From Opitutus sp. GAS368 (GTDB taxonomy: Bacteria; Verrucomicrobiota; Verrucomicrobiia; Opitutales; Opitutaceae): a DNA stretch of 12,861 nt. The position numbers and the translations under genes were made by a program. Positions within the stretch are counted from its first letter, which is position 1. The number at the start of each line of letters is the position of its first letter. The stretch spans positions 1 to 12,861 of the forward strand of contig CAMAXB010000053.1 in assembly GCA_945862035.1 (NCBI GenBank), written 5' to 3'. Below the pieces are notes generated by a model. It made no database searches, had not been told where the DNA came from, and was given only the letters and a program-made list of their open reading frames with translations. This document shows positions 1 through 6,832 of this stretch, one piece after another.

Positions 1-129
1 CATTTCTCACCTGCAAGGGCTGGAAATGTAACAATGTGCGGCCAGACCCCTTTCAGGCGAAATTAGACGCTTTGGGGTCATGGCTCAATTTTGGCGGATT
101 TAGACATTTGGTGGGGATGATAATTTTCT
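1..129. other. Left-edge non-coding segment
   Basis: No convincing gene is present. The segment lies downstream of the minus-strand kinase gene. It contains a short inverted pair, GACCCC at 45-50 and GGGGTC at 74-79. The CAGACCCC-type motif is reminiscent of repeats seen around REP-associated transposase genes, but only a fragment is visible and there is no transposase, so no mobile element is called. No terminator with a T-tract is evident for the kinase gene. Confidence 0.3.
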
Positions 130-630
130 TTATTCGTTCAAATAGAGTATCTTGCTAAGCTTTTCTAGGCCCTCTTGCTCGGTGCCGTTGTTTTCGAGCA
201 CGTCGTGGGGGATGTTCGGGGCCTCGAAGTGCGGGTTGGCGAGGCGGGCGTAGGCGAGGTCGGCAAGGGGGTGGGAGCGGCGGCTGACGCGCTCCTCAAG
301 GATCGGGGTCTGGGCGCGGATCCAGACGAAGCGAAGGTCGGGGTGGCGTGCGAGCAGGGCGCGACGCTGGCGATTATAGAACAGTCCCTGGGCGAGGATG
401 AACTGCGGGTGGCGCTGACGAAGGTGTGAAATGCGATCGGCGAGGACCGCGGCGAATTCGTCGCGGAGAGCATCGGTGAAGGGACGTCGCTCCTTGATTG
501 CCGCGATCGCCGACGGTGGCAGGTCCTCATCACCTTCATGAAAAGGGATGCCCCATGCGCGCGCCGCAGCGGCGCCGAGCGAGGATTTGCCGGCGCCGAT
601 TTGGCCGAAGAAAAACCATCCCTGTTCCAT
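130..630 (-). CDS. Small P-loop kinase, gluconate/shikimate-kinase-like
   Basis: A 166-residue cytosolic protein. Residues 9-17 are a Walker A motif (GQIGAGKSS) placed right at the N-terminus, as in small nucleoside, shikimate and gluconate kinases. An acidic stretch (HEGDEDLP, about 31-38) sits where those kinases bind their small-molecule substrate. The segment PFTDALRDEF (50-59) recalls the G-x-P-L-x-D-x-D-R motif of gluconokinase. An arginine-rich lid-like segment (EERVSRRSH, 112-120) follows. I infer ATP-dependent phosphorylation of a small hydroxylated metabolite; the substrate cannot be read. I chose the ATG at 630 because it puts Walker A at residue 9. A GTG at 711 in the same frame would add 27 arginine-rich residues and start next to the repeat array. 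No strong Shine-Dalgarno is visible. It stands alone, divergent from the ebo operon. Confidence 0.75.
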   Translation of the reverse strand: MEQGWFFFGQIGAGKSSLGAAAARAWGIPFHEGDEDLPPSAIAAIKERRPFTDALRDEFAAVLADRISHLRQRHPQFILAQGLFYNRQRRALLARHPDLRFVWIRAQTPILEERVSRRSHPLADLAYARLANPHFEAPNIPHDVLENNGTEQEGLEKLSKILYLNE

Positions 631-732
631 GAGGCGGCGACTGTCGCGCCGGAGGCCAACGAGCGTCAATCGCAGGCGGGCCCGGAACCGGAGATTTGAC
701 CCGGAGTTCACCGAGCGCGGGGAGAAACCGGG

Positions 733-852
733 CGTGAAACCCGAAACGGTGAAATCGAGATCTGAAACGGTGAAACCTGAAACGGTGAAATCGAAACCGG
801 AAACGGTGAAATGAAAACCTGAAACCTGAAACCTGAGACCTGAAACCTGAGT
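733..852. repeat. Short tandem repeats, GAAACGGTGAAA then 7-base ACCTGAA units
   Basis: Four exact copies of GAAACGGTGAAA start at 743, 764, 779 and 800, so their spacing alternates 21, 15 and 21 bases. From about 814 to 851 the pattern changes to a 7-base unit, ACCTGAA, repeated about five times with one variant (ACCTGAG). The array lies between the divergent kinase gene and the ebo operon and is AT-richer than its surroundings. Reading frames through it yield low-complexity Phe/His/Arg peptides, so it is not coding. Confidence 0.85.
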
Positions 853-911
853 TTCCGGATTCCAAGATCGGGGCCTGCTGATTGGAACTCAGGTCTCACA
901 TTTCAGGTTTC
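821..911. repeat. Imperfect inverted repeat built from the tandem units
   Basis: The left arm, 821-843, and the right arm, 889-911, are reverse complements at 21 of 23 positions; the two mismatches are adjacent. The loop is 45 bases. The left arm is made from the ACCTGAA tandem units, so the right arm looks like an inverted copy of the array. In RNA this could form a long hairpin starting about 90 bases before the first ebo gene. There is no T-tract after it on either strand, so I do not call it a terminator. Confidence 0.7.
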
Positions 912-1001
912 TTCCGCCGTCGGTCCGCCGTGGGGCCGCGCGGCGTTATTTCCCTTTGACCCTTGCGGTGGACTGGACGACGCTGACCATCCGATCCTGC
1001 C

Positions 1002-1307
1002 ATGCCGCCGACCCCAACCCCTCGTGCAGCCGGTGCCGGCCCCGCCTCGGCTGCGCTGGTCGACCTCGGCTTCGTGCCCACCCGGGCCAAACTGATTGAA
1101 GTGGCCGCGTTCCTTGACCGCGTGGAGCGTCATGGCGTGGCCGATGACTACCGGGTCGAGGCCCTGCGCAATGCCGTCCGCCTGCTCGCCGACGGTCAGC
1201 CGGGTCGGGCCCAGCGGATTCTTGAGTCGCTGAGCGATCCGACCACCGTGCCCGACGAGGTTTCCACCGGCAAGGCCGCCTACGGCGCCTATAAATCCCG
1301 CACCTGA
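1002..1307 (+). CDS. Small unassigned protein, first gene of the ebo operon
   Basis: A 101-residue protein that I do not recognise by sequence. Residues 1-19 are a Pro/Ala-rich, probably disordered leader. Residues 26-78 look helical and charged (for example AAFLDRVERH and LLADGQPGRAQRIL), and a Tyr/Lys tail follows. There is no signal peptide, membrane segment or metal motif. It ends 7 bases before eboB, so it is very probably co-transcribed. It sits where EboA is found in other ebo clusters, but EboA proteins, as I recall, are about twice this length, so it is either a short divergent EboA or a lineage-specific replacement. The ATG at 1002 is the only usable nearby start, because an in-frame stop lies at 984-986. 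No clear Shine-Dalgarno is seen. Confidence 0.7.
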   Translation: MPPTPTPRAAGAGPASAALVDLGFVPTRAKLIEVAAFLDRVERHGVADDYRVEALRNAVRLLADGQPGRAQRILESLSDPTTVPDEVSTGKAAYGAYKSRT

Positions 1308-1314
1308 CGCCTCC

Positions 1315-2133
1315 ATGCGCTACATCGAACCCCACGGCCACATGGTGAGCCGGACGACCGATGACTACGAGGCCATGGTGCTGGCGGGATGTCAGGCGGT
1401 CTGTGAGCCGGCCTTCTGGGCCGGCTTTGACCGCACCTCCGCCGACGGTTTCCGCGACTACTTCCGCCAGATCACCGAGTACGAGCCGGCGCGCGCGGCG
1501 AAGTTCCTGCTGCCCCATTTCAGCTGGCTCTGCATCAACCCGAAAGAGGCCGAGGATCTCGCCCTCGCGGCCGACGTGGTCGCGCTGATCCCCGAGTTTC
1601 TCGCCAAGCCCAATGTCCTTGGCATCGGTGAGATCGGCCTCAATCGCAACACGCGCAACGAGCTCAAGGTGCTCGAATGGCACATCGACGTCGCGGTGAA
1701 GCACGACCAGCTTATCCTTGTCCACACCCCGCACCTGGAGGACAAGCTCAAGGGCACGCAGCTCATCGTCGACGTGCTGAAGTCGCACCCCGGCGTGAAG
1801 CCCGGGCGTGTGATCATCGACCATGTCGAGGAGCACACGATCACCCGCGTGCTCGACCACGGGTTCTGGGCGGGCATCACGCTCTATCCCGATTCCAAGT
1901 CCTCGCCGCCGCGCGCGGTTGACATGGTTGAGATCACCGGGGGCGAGCGCCTCTGGCTCAATTCCGCCTGCGACTGGGGTGTGAGCGATCCGCTCGCCGT
2001 GCCGAAGGCCGCGCTCGAGATGCGCCGCCGCGGCTACAGCGCCGACTGGATCGACCGGATGCTCTACCGCAATCCGCTGCAGTTCCTCTCGCAGTGCCCG
2101 AAGTTCCGGCTCGGGGAAGCTTCCGCGGGATGA
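1315..2133 (+). CDS. eboB: EboB, TatD-family metal-dependent hydrolase
   Basis: A 272-residue member of the TatD/amidohydrolase superfamily, expected to be a cytosolic TIM barrel with a divalent metal centre. Visible family features are the N-terminal HGHM pair (H7, H9), GEIGLN with E106, VHTPH (H137), IDHVEEH (H170, H174) and the late CDWG with D220. A conserved NP pair (253-254) lies in the C-terminal helix. The length fits the family. Classical TatD proteins are nucleases or hydrolases; the substrate of the ebo version is unknown. The gene begins 7 bases after the small first gene and shares an ATGA overlap with eboE, which implies translational coupling. No good Shine-Dalgarno precedes it, so it may depend on coupling to the upstream gene. 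Family identity is firm; the EboB name rests on the gene neighbourhood. Confidence 0.9.
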   Translation: MRYIEPHGHMVSRTTDDYEAMVLAGCQAVCEPAFWAGFDRTSADGFRDYFRQITEYEPARAAKFLLPHFSWLCINPKEAEDLALAADVVALIPEFLAKPNVLGIGEIGLNRNTRNELKVLEWHIDVAVKHDQLILVHTPHLEDKLKGTQLIVDVLKSHPGVKPGRVIIDHVEEHTITRVLDHGFWAGITLYPDSKSSPPRAVDMVEITGGERLWLNSACDWGVSDPLAVPKAALEMRRRGYSADWIDRMLYRNPLQFLSQCPKFRLGEASAG

Positions 2134-3338
2134 AACTCAACGCCGGGCTCCACCTCGCCTACTGCACAAACGTCCACCGCGGCGAGGGCTGGGCGGAGAC
2201 CTTTGGCACGCTGGAGCGTCACACCGATGCCGTGCGCCGGCGCGTCTCGCCCGACCAGCCCTACGCGATCGGCCTGCGCCTCAGCGCGCGCACCGCCGAG
2301 GAACTCGCGCAACCGGCCACACTCGATGCCTTTCGCCGCTGGCTCGATGCGCACAACAGCTACGTTTTCACGATCAACGGCTTTCCGTACGGCTCCTTCC
2401 ACGGCACGCGCGTCAAGGAGCAGGTCTACGCCCCCGACTGGTCCACGCCCGAGCGCCTCGCCTATACGCAGCGGCTCTTCGATCTGATCGCCACGCTCGC
2501 TCCGGCCGGGGTCGCGGGCAGCGTCAGCACCGTGCCCGGCTCGTTCAAGGGCTTCATGGGCGACCCCGCGCGTCGCGCTGCGATCTTTGCCAACCTCGCC
2601 GCCTGCGGCCGCTACATCGCGGAGCTCTCCGCGCGCACCGGGCGCGACCTGCACCTCGGCATTGAGCCCGAGCCGCTGTGCCTGATCGAGACGACGGCCG
2701 AGACGGTCGATTTCTTCGACGCCTGGCGCACGGCGGAGCCGGAGGCCGCGCAGCTCTCCGCGCAGGTCGGGCTCAATTACGACTGCTGTCACCTCGGCAT
2801 CGAGTTCGAGTCGCCCGGTGCCGCGCTCGACCGCCTCGCCGCGGCCAATATCCGCCTGAGTAAGCTGCACCTCAGCTCCGCGCTGCGGGTGAAGCCTGAC
2901 GCAGCCGGCCGCGCGGCCCTAGCGCCCTTTGTGGAGCCGGTGTACCTGCACCAGGTGGTCGCCGGCCGCGCGGCCACGGGCGAGGTGCGCCAGCGTTACG
3001 TCGATCTGCCCGAGGCGCTCGCGGACACCACGCCGGGCTGGGTGGATGAGGAGTGGCGGGTGCATTTTCACATCCCGCTGCATGCGACGCCCGGTGCGCC
3101 TTTTTCGGATACGCGCGACCACCTGCGCGGCGCGCTCGATTGGCTGCAGGAGCGGCCCCAGGCGTGCGCGCATCTCGAGATGGAGACCTACACCTGGGAG
3201 GTGCTGCCCGGCGCGTTGCGCGTGGGGATCGAGGACCAGCTGGTGCGCGAGTATGCGTGGACGCTGGCCGCACTGGCGGAGCGCGGGCTGGCAAGCCCGG
3301 AGCTCGCGCAGGCGGTGGCGCGGGAGGCGGGCGCATGA
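2130..3338 (+). CDS. eboE: EboE, xylose-isomerase-like TIM-barrel protein
   Basis: A 402-residue protein of the sugar-phosphate isomerase/epimerase (AP endonuclease 2-like) fold. The opening MKLNAGLHLAYCTNVHRGE is typical of the EboE family as I recall it. Candidate metal-site residues are E179 in GIEPEP, D218 and H221 in YDCCHLG, H247 in KLHLSS, H312/H314 in VHFHIP and E350/E352 in HLEMETYTWE. No signal peptide or membrane segment is present. Isomerase chemistry on a sugar-like or cyclitol-like compound is inferred from the fold; no substrate is known. The ATG at 2130 is chosen because it overlaps the eboB stop (ATGA) and begins exactly at the conserved N-terminus. The frame stays open upstream to 2094, but that extension lies inside eboB and is not needed. 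It overlaps eboC by 4 bases. Confidence 0.9.
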   Translation: MKLNAGLHLAYCTNVHRGEGWAETFGTLERHTDAVRRRVSPDQPYAIGLRLSARTAEELAQPATLDAFRRWLDAHNSYVFTINGFPYGSFHGTRVKEQVYAPDWSTPERLAYTQRLFDLIATLAPAGVAGSVSTVPGSFKGFMGDPARRAAIFANLAACGRYIAELSARTGRDLHLGIEPEPLCLIETTAETVDFFDAWRTAEPEAAQLSAQVGLNYDCCHLGIEFESPGAALDRLAAANIRLSKLHLSSALRVKPDAAGRAALAPFVEPVYLHQVVAGRAATGEVRQRYVDLPEALADTTPGWVDEEWRVHFHIPLHATPGAPFSDTRDHLRGALDWLQERPQACAHLEMETYTWEVLPGALRVGIEDQLVREYAWTLAALAERGLASPELAQAVAREAGA

Positions 3339-4069
3339 ATATCGCGCCCATGTCCAAGGCCGGCGCCTGGTTCGATCTCGCGCGCGGGGGAAATTTTCCG
3401 TCGGTGCTGAGTAATGTGCTCGCCGCGCTCGCCCTGTCCACGCCCGTCGCCGCGACCTGGCCCGATGCGTGGACCGGCTTGCTCGCCGCGGGGGGCGGCG
3501 TGCTCGCCTACGCGGGCGGGACCACGCTGAACGATGTCTTTGATGCGGGCTTCGACCAGCGGCACCGCCCGGACCGGGCAATTCCCTCCGGGATGATTTC
3601 GCGCACGCTGGCGGGGTGGGTTGGCGCGATTCAGTTGGTGGCCGGCGCCACGCTGCTGCTGCTGTTGCCCGCGGCGGCCGGCTTGGTTCTTGGGCTGGTC
3701 GCCTGCATTCTCCTCTACGACTGGCTGCACAAGCGTTGGACGGGCTCGGTCGTGCTGATGGCGGGGTGTCGGATGCTGCTCGGGCTGGCGCTCGCGTCCG
3801 TGCCGGGTCACGCCTTTACGCCGGCGCTTGTCTCGTGGGTGATCCTCTTGGGTGGTTACATCGTGGTGCTCAGTCTGCTGGCCCGCCGCGAATACCTGCC
3901 CGGGGCGCCCAAGATCAAACTGGGCCGCCAGGTCGGACGGTTGCTTGCCTTTATTCCGTTCGTAGATGCGCTGGCTTTGCTCTCCGTGGGAGCCTGGCCG
4001 GTCGCGATCGCCTGCGCCCTCGCCATTCCCCTCGGACGCCTCGCCCAGCGGCTGTCGGCCTCGAACTGA
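3335..4069 (+). CDS. eboC: EboC, UbiA-like prenyltransferase-family membrane protein
   Basis: A 244-residue polytopic membrane protein and the only evident membrane protein in the cluster. The first aspartate-rich UbiA motif is intact: NDVFDAGFD at 66-74 followed by RPDRAIPSG (78-86), which in this superfamily binds Mg-diphosphate of a prenyl donor. About seven hydrophobic segments are seen, including 24-40, 45-62, 92-120, 128-137, 152-169, 175-187 and 213-235. The second DxxxD motif of typical UbiA enzymes is not apparent; ARREYLPG (191-198) lies roughly where it should be. Prenylation of an ebo intermediate, or a transport-related role, is inference. GGGAGG at 3322-3327, 7 bases before the ATG, plus the ATGA overlap with eboE, fix the start. 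It ends 4 bases before eboD. Confidence 0.88.
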   Translation: MNIAPMSKAGAWFDLARGGNFPSVLSNVLAALALSTPVAATWPDAWTGLLAAGGGVLAYAGGTTLNDVFDAGFDQRHRPDRAIPSGMISRTLAGWVGAIQLVAGATLLLLLPAAAGLVLGLVACILLYDWLHKRWTGSVVLMAGCRMLLGLALASVPGHAFTPALVSWVILLGGYIVVLSLLARREYLPGAPKIKLGRQVGRLLAFIPFVDALALLSVGAWPVAIACALAIPLGRLAQRLSASN

Positions 4070-4073
4070 CCCC

Positions 4074-5246
4074 ATGTCCCACCTGTTGGAATCCCACACG
4101 CACCCCATTGCGGTTCCCCACCAGCACCGGCTGATCTTCACGCGCGATGTCTTCGCGCCGGGCAACACCGTGCTCGCCGACCTGCTCACGCCGCGCGAGC
4201 CCGGCGGCCGTGCGCGTGCGGTGATCTTCTGGGACGGCGGACTGGAGTTCGCCTTCAGGGGCATCGAGCAGCGCATCACGGCGTGGTTCGCGGCCAACGC
4301 GGCCAGGATCGAGCTGGTCGCTCCGCCGGTCGCGCTGCCCGGGGGCGAGGTGGTGAAGAATGATTTCCAGCACCTGCAGAAGGTCTGGTCGGTGATCAAT
4401 GAAACCAAGCTCTGCCGTCACTCCTTCGTCCTCGTCCTGGGCGGCGGCGCGATGCTTGACATGGTGGGCTTCGCGGCGTCGACCGCGCACCGCGGCATTC
4501 CGTTGGTGCGCTTGCCCACGACGAGCCTGAGCCAGGGCGATGGCGGCATCGGGGTGAAGAATGGCGTGAATTTCTTCGGCAAGAAGAATTGGCTCGGTGC
4601 GTTCTCCGTGCCCCATGCGGTGGTGAACGATCTCGACTTCCTCAAAGGCCTGCCCCTCCGCGACCGGCGCTCGGGTTTGATTGAGGCGGTCAAGGTCGCG
4701 CTGATTCGCGATGCGGCCTTCTTTGAATTCATTGCGGCGCGCGCGGAGGCGCTCGCGCGTTTTGAGCCGGAGCCCTTCGAGGCGGTGATTCGTGAGAGCG
4801 CGCGGCAGCACCTGGAGCACATCGCGAGTGGCGGCGACCCGTTCGAGCGCGGCTCGGCGCGTCCGCTGGATTTCGGTCACTGGTCGGCGCACAAGCTGGA
4901 GCAGTTGTCGGACTTCCGCGTGAGCCACGGCGAGGCGGTGGCGGTGGGCATGGCCCTCGATTTGATTTATGCGCGGCGCACGGGGCTGCTGCCGGAGGTT
5001 CACTGCGAGCGCATTCTGCAGCTGCTGGTGCAACTCGGCTTCGAGTTGTTTGCGCCAATCCGCCAGGTCCGCGGGGCGCGGGGGCCGCAGGACATGCTGG
5101 ATGGGCTTGAGGAATTCCGCGAGCACCTCGGTGGACGGCTGACGATCCCGATGGTCCGGGCCCCGGGCGACCGGCTGGACGTCCACGAGATGCATGGGCC
5201 GATCGTGAAGGCGTCGATGGATGAGCTGATGCAGCGTTTCGTGTAA
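4074..5246 (+). CDS. eboD: EboD, 3-dehydroquinate-synthase-like protein
   Basis: A 390-residue member of the sugar-phosphate cyclase (AroB) superfamily. The NAD-binding region shows LGGGAMLDMVGF (122-133) and PTTSLSQGDGG (148-158), followed by VKNGVNFFGKKN (161-172). The expected zinc ligands are E204 (GLIEAVK), H269 (DFGHW) and H285 (VSHGEAVAVGM). AroB converts DAHP to 3-dehydroquinate, and relatives make valiolones or aminodehydroquinate. This protein carries GDGGIGVKNG where AroB usually has a DSSVGGKT-type motif, so it probably uses a different substrate. A His-containing tail (HEMH, 371-374) is present. The ATG at 4074 follows the eboC stop by 4 bases, so coupling is likely; an in-frame extension back to 3966 would overlap eboC and has the wrong composition. 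It is not likely to be the housekeeping aroB. Confidence 0.88.
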   Translation: MSHLLESHTHPIAVPHQHRLIFTRDVFAPGNTVLADLLTPREPGGRARAVIFWDGGLEFAFRGIEQRITAWFAANAARIELVAPPVALPGGEVVKNDFQHLQKVWSVINETKLCRHSFVLVLGGGAMLDMVGFAASTAHRGIPLVRLPTTSLSQGDGGIGVKNGVNFFGKKNWLGAFSVPHAVVNDLDFLKGLPLRDRRSGLIEAVKVALIRDAAFFEFIAARAEALARFEPEPFEAVIRESARQHLEHIASGGDPFERGSARPLDFGHWSAHKLEQLSDFRVSHGEAVAVGMALDLIYARRTGLLPEVHCERILQLLVQLGFELFAPIRQVRGARGPQDMLDGLEEFREHLGGRLTIPMVRAPGDRLDVHEMHGPIVKASMDELMQRFV

Positions 5247-5262
5247 ACGGTTAGAGTCTATT

Positions 5263-5350
5263 AACCACGGATGAACACGGATGAACACGGATTCGATCTC
5301 TCCGGAGGATTGATTTCCCTATCCGTGTCCATCCGTGTTCATCCGTGGTT
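5263..5350. repeat. 88-base palindrome between eboD and eboF
   Basis: The two 30-base arms, 5263-5292 and 5321-5350, are reverse complements except at one position and enclose a 28-base loop. Each arm is itself made of direct repeats of a CACGGATGAA-like 10-base unit (CGGATGAACA repeated on the left, CCATCCGTGT-type on the right). Very similar 'ACCACGGATGAACACGGAT' palindromes are, as I recall, dispersed in several Verrucomicrobiota and related genomes. Lying 17 bases after the eboD stop and 30 bases before the eboF start, its RNA hairpin could reduce readthrough or stabilise the upstream message. No T-tract follows, so it is not a classical terminator. Confidence 0.92.
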
Positions 5351-5368
5351 GAATTTCAGAAGTAGGTT

Positions 5369-5373
5369 GGAGG
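5369..5373 (+). promoter_or_regulatory. Shine-Dalgarno deciding the eboF start
   Basis: GGAGG lies 7 bases before the ATG at 5381. A TTG at 5375 in the same frame would leave only one base of spacing, so the ATG is preferred. This is one of the best Shine-Dalgarno sites in the operon, consistent with eboF being translated independently after the palindrome. Confidence 0.7.
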
Positions 5374-5380
5374 TTTGTTC

Positions 5381-6757
5381 ATGAGTTCATCCACCCGCAC
5401 TGCCGTTCTCAATGTTGTCGGCCTGACGGCGCGGGTGTTGGGGGAGCATACGCCGCGGATGACGGCGGCGGCGAAGGCCGGTGGGTTGATCCGGGTGAAG
5501 CCCGTGCTGCCGGCGGTGACCTGCTCGGCGCAGAGCACCTACCTGACGGGGCTGCCGCCGGCGGGGCATGGCTGCGTGGCCAATGGCTGGTACGACCGCA
5601 CGTTGGCGGAGCATCAGTTCTGGAAGCAGTCGAACCACGTGGTGCAGGGGAAGAAAATCTGGGAGTGCGCGCGCGAGGCGCGGCCGGGGTTCACCTGTGC
5701 GAAACTCTTTTGGTGGTACAACATGTATTCGACGGCCGACTGGTCGATCACGCCGCGGCCGATGTATCCGGCGGATGGAAGCAAGGTCTTCGATGTGTAT
5801 TCGCACCCGATGGGCGTGCGTGCCGCGATCAAGCAGGACTTGGGCGAGTTTCCCTTCCCGTCCTTCTGGGGGCCGATGGCGGGGCTGCCGTCCACGGCGT
5901 GGATTGCGAAATCAGCGGAGTGGATTGAGTCACGTCATTCGCCCAACCTGTCGCTCGTCTACCTGCCGCACCTCGACTATAATCTGCAACGGCTTGGTCC
6001 GGATGATCCGGCGATTGCGGCGGACTACCGCGCGATCGACGGGATTGTCGGCGGCCTGATGGATTTTTATGCGCAGCGCGGCGTGCAGACCGTGCTGCTC
6101 TCGGAGTATGGCATCACGGCGGTGAAGCGCACGATTGCGCTGAACCGGGTGTTCCGGGCGCGCGGGTGGATCACGATCAAGGAGGAGCTGGGGCTGGAGC
6201 TGATGGATTGCGGGGCGAGCAAGGCCTTCGCGATCGTCGATCACCAGGTGGCGCATATCTACGTGAATGAGCCCGCGATTCTGCGCGAGGTACGGGCGGC
6301 GGTGGAGGCGATCGATGGAGTGGCCGCGGTGCTTGACGAGGGGGGCAAGCGTGCGGCGGGGCTGGATCATCCGCGGGCGGGCGACCTCGTGGCGCTTTCG
6401 GCGGAGGATGCGTGGTTCACGTATTACTATTGGGACGACGACGCGAAGGCGCCGGATTTTGCGCGCTGCGTGGATATTCACCGCAAGTACGGGTACGACC
6501 CGGCAGAGCTCTTCTTCGATCCGGAGAAGAGCGTGCCGAAACTGCGGGCGGCATGGAAACTCCTGCAGAAGAAACTCGGTTTCCGCATCCTGATGGACCT
6601 GATCCCGCTGCACGGCGGCCAGGTGCGCGGATCGCACGGGGTGTGTCCGGCGAGTCGCGACGAATGGCCGGTACTCATCGGTACGGGCGAGAGCGCGGAG
6701 CCGATCGCGGCGACGGCGGTGCACGACCGGTTGCTGACTGCCGCGCTCCGACCATAA
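5381..6757 (+). CDS. eboF: EboF, alkaline-phosphatase-fold nucleotide-pyrophosphatase-like protein
   Basis: A 458-residue protein of the alkaline phosphatase/nucleotide pyrophosphatase superfamily. The likely catalytic Thr is T47 in PAVTCSAQSTYLTG. Other family landmarks are ANGWY (67-71), WYNMYS (112-117), HLDYNLQ (197-203, metal ligand D199), SEYGI (241-245), DHQVAHIYV (287-295), GLDHPR (327-332) and GSHG (417-420, H419). Compared with typical enzymes, the N-terminal metal Asp is Asn (N11) and the SDHG-like motif reads SEYG. There is no signal peptide, so it should act in the cytosol, unlike many secreted relatives. I infer hydrolysis or transfer of a phosphate or nucleotide ester on the ebo intermediate. 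It lies 134 bases after eboD, separated by the palindrome, and is the last operon gene, facing the convergent phosphofructokinase. Confidence 0.88.
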   Translation: MSSSTRTAVLNVVGLTARVLGEHTPRMTAAAKAGGLIRVKPVLPAVTCSAQSTYLTGLPPAGHGCVANGWYDRTLAEHQFWKQSNHVVQGKKIWECAREARPGFTCAKLFWWYNMYSTADWSITPRPMYPADGSKVFDVYSHPMGVRAAIKQDLGEFPFPSFWGPMAGLPSTAWIAKSAEWIESRHSPNLSLVYLPHLDYNLQRLGPDDPAIAADYRAIDGIVGGLMDFYAQRGVQTVLLSEYGITAVKRTIALNRVFRARGWITIKEELGLELMDCGASKAFAIVDHQVAHIYVNEPAILREVRAAVEAIDGVAAVLDEGGKRAAGLDHPRAGDLVALSAEDAWFTYYYWDDDAKAPDFARCVDIHRKYGYDPAELFFDPEKSVPKLRAAWKLLQKKLGFRILMDLIPLHGGQVRGSHGVCPASRDEWPVLIGTGESAEPIAATAVHDRLLTAALRP

Positions 6758-6826
6758 GTCCCATCTGTCGCATGGGTCCTAGAGGTCCGACGGGACGGAT
6801 GGGACCTATGGACGGATAGGACCCAT
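6758..6826. repeat. Nested GGGACC/ATGGGTCC inverted repeats after eboF
   Basis: ATGGGTCCTA at 6772-6781 is perfectly complementary to TAGGACCCAT at 6817-6826. Inside it AGGTCC (6783-6788) pairs with GGACCT (6802-6807). A further pair, GTCCCATCTGTC (about 6759-6770) with GACGGATGGGAC (6794-6805), has one mismatch and competes with these. The segment looks like a small cluster of related 10-12 base units in both orientations. It starts right after the eboF stop. There is no T-run on the plus strand, so it could end or protect the ebo transcript only by structure. Confidence 0.65.
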
Positions 6827-6832
6827 GAAAGC

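Noticed and set aside
1..129. A REP/RAYT-type transposon remnant suggested by the CAGACCCC motif
   Set aside because: Only one short motif and a 6-base inverted pair are visible, and the window edge cuts the context.
733..911. A CRISPR array at the tandem repeats
   Set aside because: Units are 7-12 bases with almost no unique spacer, and the inverted copy does not fit a CRISPR array.
956..984. A sigma-70 promoter from TTGACC at 956-961 for the ebo operon
   Set aside because: No acceptable -10 hexamer lies 16-18 bases downstream.
4074..5246. Housekeeping aroB of the shikimate pathway
   Set aside because: The ebo neighbourhood and the altered substrate loop favour EboD; a canonical AroB would show a DSSVGGKT-like motif.
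3188..5288. Long open frames on the minus strand opposite eboE, eboC and eboD
   Set aside because: They are antisense to recognisable conserved genes, are Arg/His/Gln-rich low-complexity translations, and arise from GC-rich third-position bias.
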